A stretch of DNA of 9,778 nucleotides, taken from positions 1 through 9,778 of the forward strand of contig JAATVK010000280.1 of assembly GCA_014523485.1 (NCBI GenBank). Reading direction: 5' to 3'. Shown here one piece after another: positions 1-6,403 of the stretch (position 1 is its first letter; each line of letters begins with the position of its first letter). The notes under the pieces were generated by a model that worked only from the letters and a program-made list of their open reading frames with translations, made no database searches and was not told the origin of the DNA. A program made the position numbers and the translations under genes. Source of the DNA: Nitrososphaerales archaeon TH5894. Lineage in GTDB: Archaea > Thermoproteota > Nitrososphaeria > Nitrososphaerales > Nitrososphaeraceae.

Positions 1-174
1 AAATAGAAGTAGGAGTTTCTATTTACATTAGATTCTTATTTTTGAACCGCTATCTGTATTATTTTCTAACGAATTTACGTATCTTAATATTCCAAAAACA
101 TTTAAAAAATAAGTTCTAATAATAAAAGCTAATACAATGTAGTAATAGAACTGTTCTAATTTTAATTTGTAAAG

Positions 175-283
175 AATATGAAGAATGTTTTACTATAGTT
201 AGATTACCTTTTCTTGTGGTATTAATACTAAAATAATTAAATCACATTCCTAATAATGTGGGAAATAGAAGTAGGACAGAAAT
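175..283 (+). repeat. Copy A of a duplicated 5' element (promoter region plus first codons of winged-helix gene)
   Basis: This stretch recurs at 3209-3318. By my alignment the core 208-283 matches 3243-3318 at 75 of 76 positions, and the part before 208 is also very similar apart from small indels. The element contains a perfect 10-bp palindrome (219-228), the spacer before the GTG start and the first nine codons of the downstream gene. Within the core, the 50 nt upstream of the start codon are identical in both copies. Its role as promoter/operator is inferred. Confidence 0.85.
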
Positions 284-518
284 AGTAGCAATGATACTAA
301 ATGCTGCAAACGGAGGAGAAACCAAAACAAAAATTATGTACTTTGCTTTTCTAAGCTATAACCAATTAAAAGAATACCTTTCTATTTTGATAGAAAACAA
401 TCTAATAGAATATCTGGATGGAGCATTTAAATTCAGGACTACAGAAAAAGGATTGTTCTTTCTTAAATTACATAATGAAATGGGAGAATTATTACAGACT
501 ACTTTCGAAGACAACTAA
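258..518 (+). CDS. Small winged helix-turn-helix protein, ArnR1/HTH_45-like
   Basis: This 86-residue protein consists of essentially one winged helix-turn-helix domain of the kind found in large numbers in Nitrososphaeria (ArnR1-like/HTH_45). The N-terminal helix carries the family-typical RSRTEIV segment (residues 4-10), followed by a Gly-rich turn and TKTKIMY (about 23-29), the recognition-helix region around SYNQLKEYL (33-41), and a wing ending in TTEKG (about 61-65). It presumably binds DNA in the cytoplasm as a dimer, but its target is unknown. The start is GTG at 258; the overlapping ATG at 256 is out of frame, and an in-frame stop at 234 prevents a longer start. The next in-frame Met (codon 12) would remove helix 1. 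It stands alone, and its promoter region is duplicated near 3209 in front of a dead copy. Family call is solid; function is inferred. Confidence 0.82.
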   Translation: MGNRSRTEIVAMILNAANGGETKTKIMYFAFLSYNQLKEYLSILIENNLIEYLDGAFKFRTTEKGLFFLKLHNEMGELLQTTFEDN

Positions 519-1024
519 ATACCTATTTGTGAAATCAACCAGATATATTCTTAAAACTTGGTTATAATTATACCTGCTCTATTCTGGTTTTTAAAAAGAA
601 GAATTCTCAAAAGATAATATTATAAATAATGATCTTGGAAAATAAATTTAATTGTCGTTATTATTTCTCATTAAATCACCTATACCACTTGCCCTTTTAT
701 GTTCGACATTCTTTAATTTCTTATGTTTTTCCTTTATATACAGTCTCATACAAAATTTTACATATTTCATAGGGGAGGGCACTTAAATTTTACTTTTAGT
801 TTTGGTGGGATATTATTTGTGGATGCTTCAAATGCGATTGCCATAAGAACAGGTGTGATGTTAATAATACTTTTGAATTATAAAGCATTTAACAAACAAA
901 CAAGAAAAAAATATAAAAAAAAGAAATTTAAATATGAAAGCATGAAAAATTTCTATATATGATACTTTCCAAATCTTTATATTTTCTTTTATTATTACGT
1001 TGATTTACTATATAATGGATTCTA
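519..1024. other. 506-nt gap with no convincing gene
   Basis: The plus-strand frame 723-962 could encode 79 residues, but its composition (hydrophobic start, poly-Lys end) does not look like a normal protein. One part, around GGILFVDASNAI (about residues 28-39), resembles a segment decoded at 6013-6045, so the stretch may hold a remnant of a gene. On the minus strand a basic 40-codon frame runs from ATG 770 to a stop at 648. I cannot support either as a gene. A TATA-like run near 974-985 and another at 1009-1017 precede the next gene. Confidence 0.5.
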
Positions 1025-1435
1025 TTGAAAACCATAGGAACAGTAAAAGAAGATTTTAAAATGTTCGATAAACATAAAAACAAATCTTCAAAAAAGGTAG
1101 TAACAACATCTCAGAAAGAAGACCCTATCCATATTCTTGATTTAGATGATGGCGAATTTGCTTTTATGGAATGGTTAAATTCAGTAAACAAAACATCTTC
1201 TAAAAATCATATTGTGCTTAAAAGATATGAAAAAGCTAAAGAATGTATTTTAAACGATAATACCTTACATTCTTATATAAAAGTAAAAATTAATGATGGT
1301 GCTCCTTTCTGTACCTATTGTCAAGATGATAGTTGTGCACATGTAGGATTTACAATCTGTGTAATGCAATTATGTGAAAGAAAAGGAATTTTGATAGGCG
1401 AAGATGAGAGTATACTAGATTTAATAAAAGATTAA
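1025..1435 (+). CDS. Small putative zinc-binding protein with a C-x2-C-x4-C-x-H motif
   Basis: This 136-residue soluble protein is not assigned to a named family. The N-terminal 35 residues are Lys/Ser-rich and probably disordered. An acidic stretch at 38-44 leads into a mixed alpha/beta body. Cys96, Cys99, Cys104 and His106 form a compact potential zinc site (C-x2-C-x4-C-x-H), with Cys112 and Cys117 following. The CxH ending recalls SWIM zinc fingers, although SWIM begins CxC rather than CxxC. From memory, similar DxCAHVGF-type proteins occur in Nitrososphaeria, but I cannot verify this here. The frame opens at TTG 1025; ATG 1061 (codon 13) is equally possible and would shorten only the disordered tail. 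A T-rich, pyrimidine-rich tract follows the stop. A nucleic-acid or partner-binding role is inference. Confidence 0.75.
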   Translation: MKTIGTVKEDFKMFDKHKNKSSKKVVTTSQKEDPIHILDLDDGEFAFMEWLNSVNKTSSKNHIVLKRYEKAKECILNDNTLHSYIKVKINDGAPFCTYCQDDSCAHVGFTICVMQLCERKGILIGEDESILDLIKD

Positions 1436-1484
1436 AGGTATAGGTATTCACAATTTATTTTTTTATTTTACTTATATTTACTTA

Positions 1485-1534
1485 TTTTTTCTTCTCTATT
1501 TCCTTCTTCTCCCTCTTTTTCCTTCTTTTTCTTT
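1485..1534 (+). terminator. Long pyrimidine tract, likely oligo-T terminator of the zinc-protein gene
   Basis: In these 50 bases 49 are C or T; the only purine is A1498. It contains several T4-T6 runs and lies about 50 nt after the stop at 1435, preceded by another T-rich stretch (1454-1490). Archaeal RNA polymerase terminates at oligo-T in the non-template strand without needing a hairpin, so a terminator is the simplest reading. Confidence 0.55.
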
Positions 1535-1595
1535 GAAAATACCTAATCAGGTACTTCCAATATTATCTTTAATAGGTAATAAAACATTTTAAGAG

Positions 1596-1605
1596 TATAT
1601 AAATA
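1596..1605 (+). promoter_or_regulatory. TATA box upstream of truncated response regulator
   Basis: TATATAAATA matches the archaeal TATA consensus and predicts transcription starting near 1628. No intact gene begins at that distance; the decayed receiver starts at 1684. The promoter may have outlived the gene's 5' part. Confidence 0.45.
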
Positions 1606-1683
1606 ATTTAATTTTTAAAATTCATTAATAATTATTTTTAACCTTTCATATATCATGTTGCATATTAAGTATAGAATCACGAC

Positions 1684-1917
1684 TTGATTATTCTTGATTT
1701 AAAAATGCCTACTATGAATGGAATGACATTATATCACAAAATTAAAGAAATTGATAATAGCGTATTAATTTATTTTACTACTGCTAATAAAAATTATATT
1801 GAAGATTTGCACAAAGGCCTTATCGATATTGATAAAATTGTTCTATACAAACTAATATTACTGAAAGATCTGAAAAATAAGATTGACTCCTTATTGTCTA
1901 TCAATTATATATATTAA
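1684..1917 (+). pseudogene. Response-regulator receiver domain remnant, N-terminus missing
   Basis: The 77 codons from TTG 1684 match the second half of a CheY-like receiver. A typical phosphoacceptor strand (LDLKMPTMNG, residues 4-13, Asp5 the phosphorylation site) is followed by the alpha-3 helix, the Thr strand (YFTTAN, 30-35), and a final beta-5/alpha-5 segment. An intact receiver has about 50 more residues at the front, including the acidic Asp-Asp pocket; here an in-frame TAG at 1672-1674 closes the frame. The usual Lys-Pro after beta-5 has become Lys56-Leu57. Without the acidic pocket this cannot work as a phosphorylated switch. It ends only nine bases before the convergent TFB gene. 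A short expressed peptide cannot be excluded, but decay is the better reading. Confidence 0.8.
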
Positions 1918-1926
1918 GAGTTATTT

Positions 1927-2925
1927 TTAAGTATATATTATTTGATCTAAATTAATTTTATCAATAATATCATTATATCTATCTCTTATAACTAAAGCAG
2001 ATATTCCTACAGAATTTGCTATTTCTGATTGAGTTATATCCTCTCCTTCTACAGATTTACATACTGCATATATTGTCGATGCAGCCATTGATAATGGATT
2101 CTTTCCCACATGAATTTCCTCTTTCATAATTTCTTTCATTATTTTTATGGCTTTATGTTTTGATTTCTCATCTAAATCGAGATTATTTGCAATTTTTATA
2201 ATACATTTTATTGGATCTATGACGGGAATTGGTTTTAAACCAAGCTTAATAATAAGAACCTTTGAGTATTTTGAGATACTTTTAATTTTTACATTAGTTA
2301 TAAGCGAAATCTCTTTCAATGTCTTTGGAGTTTCAAGTTCTTTACATGCTAAGTATATTGAGGCAGATAGTACGCCTTCCTTTGATCTTCCTCGTACTAT
2401 TCCTAGTGATGATGCTTTCTTAAATAAATAAAAAGATTTTTCCACTATAGCAGTAGATAGTACCATTTTATCTTTAATATTATTTAATTTATTAAATGCA
2501 AGTTTTAAGTTCCTATTCCTTGGATTGGTGTACCTAGTTCTTTGCTCCCATACTCTTAATCTATCTACTTTACTCTGCATATCATTACTAATTTTTTTTC
2601 CTATAGCGTCTACATTGGATCTTCCAATAATCGTAGAAGATTCAATATTCAATAAAATATTATTGTTACTACTATTATTATCATGATTCTGTGAATTTGT
2701 ATTTGTGGTTGTATTGAAATGACTATTAGCATTTATCTCTTCATATACTCTTGTATGTAAAGGTAATTTCTTTTCTTCTGATAAGACTATACCACAAATT
2801 TCACAAATTATTTCACCAGATTCAGGATCTGATATTGTTTTAAAATCATTGTTACAAATTGAGCATAATGAACTATTATTATTACCATTCTTTTCATTAT
2901 ATGTTATATTAGTTATATCCTCCAA
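1927..2925 (-). CDS. tfb: Transcription initiation factor B (TFB) paralogue
   Basis: This archaeal homologue of TFIIB bridges TBP/TATA DNA and RNA polymerase during promoter opening. At 332 residues it is close to family length. Cys21, Cys24, Cys41 and Cys44 form the zinc ribbon; two cyclin folds follow (about 120-235 and 237-325), with the family motif GIVRGRSKEGV before helix D of the first and a helix-turn-helix QSEIANSVGISALVIRDRY near the end. The linker (about 65-90) is unusual: very rich in Asn/Thr/Ser, with no PEWR and no HD-x-GL-ST block of canonical TFBs; NIESSTIIG near residue 93 may be a vestige. The start is TTG, needed to include the ribbon, with AGAGGG at 2935-2940 as a plausible ribosome-binding site. 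Nitrososphaeria carry many TFB paralogues; this is probably an alternative, not the housekeeping one. Confidence 0.95.
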   Translation of the reverse strand: MEDITNITYNEKNGNNNSSLCSICNNDFKTISDPESGEIICEICGIVLSEEKKLPLHTRVYEEINANSHFNTTTNTNSQNHDNNSSNNNILLNIESSTIIGRSNVDAIGKKISNDMQSKVDRLRVWEQRTRYTNPRNRNLKLAFNKLNNIKDKMVLSTAIVEKSFYLFKKASSLGIVRGRSKEGVLSASIYLACKELETPKTLKEISLITNVKIKSISKYSKVLIIKLGLKPIPVIDPIKCIIKIANNLDLDEKSKHKAIKIMKEIMKEEIHVGKNPLSMAASTIYAVCKSVEGEDITQSEIANSVGISALVIRDRYNDIIDKINLDQIIYT

Positions 2926-2934
2926 ATTTGCTAA

Positions 2935-2940
2935 CCCTCT
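2935..2940 (-). promoter_or_regulatory. Ribosome-binding site of the TFB gene
   Basis: AGAGGG on the minus strand, nine bases before TTG 2925, matches the anti-Shine-Dalgarno core. It supports the TTG start and a leadered transcript, unlike several other genes here that look leaderless. Confidence 0.5.
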
Positions 2941-3208
2941 AAAATATAATATACATTTATTACTAAAAAAGATATGTTAAATCTAAGTTAAACAAATTTT
3001 AAATATATTTCAAAAAAGCTAAATAAAATCTGGTAAAACTATATTACATAGAAGGCTCTACTCCATATTATTTGATACAGATTTAGAATTATTTTTAACA
3101 ATAAAGAAATTCTATAGTATGAATTGTTGACAAACTTAAATATAATAATTATTTCATATTGCAATTGTGCTAGACATAAATATTTCTTATATTTTTTTAT
3201 TTCTAAAT

Positions 3209-3318
3209 AATATGAAAAATGTTTACTATAGTTAGATTATATCTTTTCTTGTGGTATTAATACTAAAATAATTAAATCACATTCCTAATAATGAGGGAAA
3301 TAGAAGTAGGACAGAAAT
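3209..3318 (+). repeat. Copy B of the duplicated 5' element
   Basis: This is the counterpart of 175-283; see that entry for the alignment. The single difference in the 76-base core is T259 to A3294, which turns the GTG start codon into GAG. The 10-bp palindrome lies at 3254-3263. The sequence upstream of 3209 does not match copy A, so this is one edge of the duplication. Confidence 0.85.
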
Positions 3319-3438
3319 TGTCAGTAATATACTTGATGTGCAAATGGAGGAACAACGAAGACAAAAATTATGTACTTTGCTTTTCTAACTATGAATTTAA
3401 CGCAATTTAATGGTTTGTATGATTTGAGTAATAGATAA
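3293..3438 (+). pseudogene. Dead copy of the ArnR1/HTH_45-like winged-helix gene
   Basis: Read from GAG 3293 in place of the GTG start, the frame gives GNRSRTEIVSNILD, then a one-base deletion near 3336-3338 (GATG-TGC against ATGCTGC in copy A). After it, the shifted frame reads ANGGTTKTKIMYFAFL, matching the intact paralogue at 258-518, including a 28-base identical run (3361-3388 against 327-354). The frame degenerates after that and stops at 3436-3438, well short of the second half of the domain. Start-codon loss, frameshift and truncation together make it non-functional. Confidence 0.85.
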
Positions 3439-3452
3439 AAATAAAATACTCG

Positions 3453-3460
3453 TATTATAT
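3453..3460 (+). promoter_or_regulatory. TATA box of the VTT-family gene
   Basis: TATTATAT is centred about 24 nt before the TTG at 3480, the usual archaeal TATA-to-start spacing. Transcription would begin at or next to the start codon, giving a leaderless mRNA. Confidence 0.5.
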
Positions 3461-3479
3461 CGAAAGATTAGACGTATAT

Positions 3480-4115
3480 TTGGAAATATTATTATATGAT
3501 TTTTTCATTACTTTATTTTCTGAATATACATATCCGTTTGTATTTTTCTTTATTTTTGTATTAAGTATTATTCCAATATTAACTCCACCAACATGGATAG
3601 TAGTTGTTTCAGCATATTCATTAGATAACCAGCTAAATCCATTTTTATTGTCTATGGTCGGAGCTACTGCTGCAGTTATTGGTCGTTTAATACTATTACA
3701 ATTGAGTACTATAGGAAGAAAAGCAATAAATGACCACAGAAAAAGCAGTTTAGAAAAGCTGAGAAAATATTTAGAGAAAACCAGGTATGGATATCTGTTT
3801 GGCACTTTTTTATTTGCAATAGCTCCATTACCCAGTAATATGTTATTTATTTCATATGGATTGATGAACGCGAAATCCATTGGAATAGTAGTGGGTTTTT
3901 GGATAGGACGTTTTGTTGCATATATGATTATGATACACTTATCTATATATTTTGTAGATTATTTTAAAAAAATTCTAAATTCAGATATTCAATCTTTGTT
4001 AATTATTGATATAATAGGCATTATAATGACTTTATTTATGTTGTTGATAGATTGGAATATTTTATTTTCTGAACGTAAATTAGTTTTTATTAAACCTAAA
4101 AGGTTCTTTTCATGA
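3480..4115 (+). CDS. Polytopic membrane protein, VTT/DedA-like (SNARE-associated) family
   Basis: The 211-residue product is strongly hydrophobic, with segments at about 18-45, 56-76, 104-127, 132-158 and 171-192. The pattern fits the VTT/DedA family: an early re-entrant-like segment with TPPTW (35-39), a Gly/Ala-rich helix ending in GR, a basic cytoplasmic stretch (79-103), and a second re-entrant-like segment FLFAIAPLPSNM containing a Pro pair, followed by a Gly-rich helix. Family members sit in the cytoplasmic membrane; some flip lipid carriers or affect envelope stress, but the substrate of archaeal members is unknown. TTG 3480 is the start because the first in-frame ATG (codon 59) lies after the first membrane segment. 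The C-terminus is basic. It converges on the Nramp remnant, 15 bases away. The open frame on the other strand is a shadow. Confidence 0.75.
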   Translation: MEILLYDFFITLFSEYTYPFVFFFIFVLSIIPILTPPTWIVVVSAYSLDNQLNPFLLSMVGATAAVIGRLILLQLSTIGRKAINDHRKSSLEKLRKYLEKTRYGYLFGTFLFAIAPLPSNMLFISYGLMNAKSIGIVVGFWIGRFVAYMIMIHLSIYFVDYFKKILNSDIQSLLIIDIIGIIMTLFMLLIDWNILFSERKLVFIKPKRFFS

Positions 4116-4130
4116 CATTAATCATTTATT

Positions 4131-4537
4131 TTAGACTATGAAAAAATAATTATAACACTTTAAGAAATTTGAAATAACTGAAAAAAATATTGATAATCCA
4201 ATTAGTGAGGTTTGTGGAAATATTAGTTTGATAGGAGCAGACCTTGCTCCCAGATCTGCGCTAATATTCATTATATTTCCAACAATGATAAGAGTAACCA
4301 TTAGAAAAGTAATTTTTTTGAGTATTTTTTAGATATTACTGTTGTTAACCCACTTCTAGTTATAATACCAATTCTAGCACAAATTCCAACTATTACTGTA
4401 ATAAATGGATATAGAAACATTGATAACCACAAAAGACCAAATCCAAATTTTGCTCCTGCCTGAGAATAATTTGATATGGCAGAAGGATCATTATCTGCTG
4501 CTCCTGCAATAAGGCTTGGCCGTAAGGATTTGAACAA
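4131..4537 (-). pseudogene. Nramp-family metal transporter fragment, frameshifted and truncated
   Basis: The first 78 codons from TTG 4537 carry the Nramp TM1 signature: LIAGAADNDPSAISNY (9-24, with the DPS in place of DPG), then AGAKFGFGLLW and a second membrane segment. The frame stops at 4301, but the overlapping frame continues the homology (MVTLIIVGNIMNISADLGA), the next conserved Nramp block, down to a stop at 4131. Adding one A to the A7 run (4313-4319 on plus) restores one frame. Even so it would be about 135 residues against roughly 400 or more for the family, missing the C-terminal two thirds. The frame also stays open upstream to 4627 without ATG, GTG or TTG, so the true start may be lost. 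Intact Nramp proteins import Mn2+/Fe2+ with protons; this copy cannot. Confidence 0.85.
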
Positions 4538-4693
4538 TAATAGAAAGGATAACTTTGATTTTTTAGTATTATTTTTTGATGGTGGTCTAAACTTATCGGA
4601 TTTATCTACTACTATATCTATTATAATTCAAAGTTTTATTCTTTATCAAATTAAAGAATATTGTATCGTTTATACGGTTTTCTATTATTTTGA

Positions 4694-5007
4694 AACCGCG
4701 AATTTATTTTTTGTCAATTACAATCCTATATTTTATCTTTTGTTGAATATATAAGAATTCATAGAGATGAGATTGATGTACTTCTCATTGATTACAAAAT
4801 GCCTCAAATGACAGGTTGTGATTTGGCAAAAAAGAAAGCCGAAATAGATCCTACAATTAAGTAAATCCTACAATCAAGATGATCTTAGTAACTGATTACA
4901 ATGATATTATAAATAATACCTTAAATCTAGAACTCATTCATAAGCAAATAAAGATACATGAATTTGTACAAATAATCAACAGCTATATGCATCCTACAAT
5001 TGGATGA
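4694..5007 (+). pseudogene. Response-regulator receiver pseudogene split by a 17-bp tandem duplication
   Basis: In one frame (4694-4861) the sequence reads a degenerate beta-2 region, then DVLLIDYKMPQMTG with the phosphoacceptor Asp, and alpha-3, up to an in-frame TAA at 4862-4864. From 4867 a second frame continues exactly where the first stopped: PTIKMILVTDYND, alpha-4, and a C-terminal helix ending at TGA 5005-5007. The break is a 17-base direct repeat; deleting one unit joins the two frames seamlessly. The N-terminal acidic pocket is not decodable (in-frame TGA near 4690), and the Lys-Pro after beta-5 is Lys-Gln. DYxMPQM and the C-terminal layout resemble the intact regulator at 5380-5766, so an old tandem duplication is likely. 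Confidence 0.85.
4850..4878 (+). repeat. 17-bp-period tandem duplication inside the receiver pseudogene
   Basis: CCTACAATTAAG (4850-4861) recurs as CCTACAATCAAG (4867-4878), one mismatch in twelve, at a period of 17. Because 17 is not a multiple of three, it shifts the frame and brings in TAA. Confidence 0.85.
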
Positions 5008-5379
5008 AGGATTCATGATTTACATCAACAAATTTTAAAAGCATAAATGCAATGGTGTATATATTTTCTTAATATGTTTATGCCTGTAAACATTTGAAAA
5101 GTCTAAATAGATACTTCATCATCATAATCACTTAAATGATCTTGTATCATCTATACATACTATAAATGATAATTCATCATTTGTTGATATAAACAATTTA
5201 CTTCTAATGAATGTAATGGTAATAAAAATTACATATTGCTAGTAATCAAAGTTCTAAAAAATTAGACTGGTTAGCTAGAGCAAACTTTCAATCGTCTTAG
5301 TTTAAAAAAATATATTTCCTTATATAAATACTGGAATAAGTTATGTTTAAATAATTTTCGATCCTATAGTGATAGCAGA
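5008..5379. other. 372-nt gap, promoter of the response regulator at its right end
   Basis: I see no gene in this stretch. A short open plus-strand run from about 5125 to the stop near 5241 has a passable composition but no start at its head and no recognisable motif. The only feature I support is the TATA box at 5320-5329. Confidence 0.5.
5320..5329 (+). promoter_or_regulatory. TATA box of the response-regulator gene
   Basis: TTATATAAAT is a close match to the archaeal TATA consensus. It predicts a transcript start near 5350 and thus a leader of about 30 nt before TTG 5380; no clear Shine-Dalgarno is visible in it. Confidence 0.55.
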
Positions 5380-5766
5380 TTGTTAGCAAAATCTATAGTC
5401 ATCGTCGATGATGACGCTAACATTGCTGATCTATTCAAGGATGTCCTAGAAGATGATGGATATACTGTCGTTGCCTTCACTGATTCAATCGCAGCATTAA
5501 ACCATATACAAGGAAACCCCGAAGAATTTGGACTTGTAATCTCTGATTATCGTATGCCTCAAATGAATGGTTATGAGCTGTGTACAAAGCTTGTTCACCT
5601 TAACTCAAATATTAAAGTAATTTTAATCAGTGCTTATGATTTGTTAGAACGTGATAACCCAACATTTACCTATTTACATAAACCTATATCAATAGCTAAA
5701 TTGGTCAGCGTTGTGAATGAAGCTATATCTAAATCGATTGCGGATGACAAAAATATTAATGCCTAA
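5380..5766 (+). CDS. Single-domain response regulator (CheY-like receiver)
   Basis: The 128-residue protein is one intact receiver domain with no output domain. All switch residues are present: Asp10-Asp11-Asp12 for Mg2+, phosphoacceptor Asp56 in SDYRMPQMNG, Ser84 on beta-4, and Lys101-Pro102 on beta-5. It would be phosphorylated by a histidine kinase in the cytoplasm and pass the signal by protein contact; no kinase is encoded in this window. The TTG start is required, since the first in-frame ATG is codon 59, after the acidic pocket and Asp56. A good TATA box lies about 55 nt upstream. T-rich stretches follow the stop. A decayed paralogue lies just upstream, and another further away at 1684-1917. 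The family is certain; partner and target are unknown. Confidence 0.93.
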   Translation: MLAKSIVIVDDDANIADLFKDVLEDDGYTVVAFTDSIAALNHIQGNPEEFGLVISDYRMPQMNGYELCTKLVHLNSNIKVILISAYDLLERDNPTFTYLHKPISIAKLVSVVNEAISKSIADDKNINA

Positions 5767-5955
5767 TCCATTAATAGTTATTTTTCCCATCAATATTTTC
5801 ACATTACCCTAATCATATTTCATGATATAGACCTGTTCTATGTTTTTGTAACTTTCAAATTCATTTCTTTTTTAATTCTTAATATATGGTCACAGATATT
5901 TGATAAGTTGATTTATTTTTGTCAAGTATATAAGCTGTAATATGTAATAAAATAA

Positions 5956-6180
5956 GGGAACCAAAAGATCTATTTCCATCAGCTTAAAAGGAGAAGTACT
6001 GGTCTTATTTCTGGTGGTATATTTGTTGATTCTTCGAATACTATATAGATACAAAAGTATACACCTGATGCTCTACTTCTAACACATGGAATTCTGCAAG
6101 TATTGAAGAAATGAATAGACCTACGTTTAATGGATATAGTAATTCTATTTGATTCTTCATGCAGGTTCTTTATCACATAA
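5956..6180 (+). pseudogene. Possible decayed ORF of unknown family
   Basis: The frame decodes to RRSTGLISGGIFVDSSNTI, a TAG, then QKYTPDALLLTHGILQVLKK, a TGA, and another 21 codons. The piece GGIFVDSSNTI resembles GGILFVDASNAI in the frame at 723-962; most base differences between them fall at third codon positions, which favours the plus strand. I do not recognise the family, and the minus strand is also open here. Treat as tentative. Confidence 0.3.
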
Positions 6181-6371
6181 TAAGTTTCATTTAATAATGG
6201 CTAAAATACAAATTAGCAGGACCTTTACATTAGACTTCTCTTTTAGCAACGCTATTGGTGTTACTCCCTATTCTGCAAATAACTGATCCTAATTAAATTA
6301 AGAAAAAGAGTTAAAAATATTGTATTAAAGGGAGTAGTTTGTTCACTAGTACTTCTCAAAAATAAGTTGTT

Positions 6372-6381
6372 TTTATATTAT
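6372..6381 (+). promoter_or_regulatory. TATA box of the DM13 gene
   Basis: TTTATATTAT is centred about 27 nt before TTG 6404, so transcription should start at or very near the start codon (leaderless). Confidence 0.5.
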
Positions 6382-6403
6382 AGTAGAACCATGGAAATCT
6401 TAA

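Larger units (their letters stand above)
5767..6403. other. 637-nt gap with a decayed ORF remnant
   Basis: The left part is T-rich and probably holds the terminator of the response regulator (T runs at 5779-5784 and 5869-5873). In the middle, plus-strand frame 5956-6180 reads as plausible protein but has stops at 6046-6048 and 6112-6114 and no start codon. The opposite strand has an uninterrupted 65-codon frame (5979-6176), so coding strand is uncertain. A 29-codon frame begins at ATG 6197 with no supporting signal. The right end carries the TATA box of the DM13 gene. Confidence 0.5.

Noticed and set aside
28..195. Minus-strand run of about 55 open codons with a hydrophobic stretch and an ILRYVNSLENN-like end
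   Set aside because: No start codon and no recognisable motif; could be a relic but cannot be supported.
648..770. Basic 40-codon minus-strand frame starting at ATG 770
   Set aside because: Composition is protein-like (Lys-rich, ending RNNNDN), but there is no promoter or ribosome-binding signal and no family I know.
723..962. 79-codon plus-strand frame
   Set aside because: Hydrophobic start, poly-Lys end, overlaps a minus-strand frame, and no recognisable domain; kept only as a possible remnant in the gap entry.
1548..1562. Small inverted repeat TACCT-AATC-AGGTA
   Set aside because: Five-base arms in AT-rich DNA are expected by chance, and no gene starts at a fitting distance.
2147..2431. 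Plus-strand open frame inside the TFB gene
   Set aside because: Shadow of a confidently identified minus-strand gene.
3455..3880. Minus-strand open frame of 141 codons
   Set aside because: Antisense to the VTT-family membrane protein, whose hydrophobic pattern and motifs identify the true strand.
4476..4754. Plus-strand open frame of 92 codons
   Set aside because: Overlaps the Nramp remnant on the other strand and the receiver pseudogene in another frame; its translation has no motif.
5979..6176. Minus-strand frame of 65 codons
   Set aside because: Open, but substitution pattern against 805-840 favours the plus strand, and no family is recognisable.
6197..6286. 29-codon plus-strand frame from ATG 6197
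   Set aside because: No promoter, ribosome-binding site or homology that I can see.
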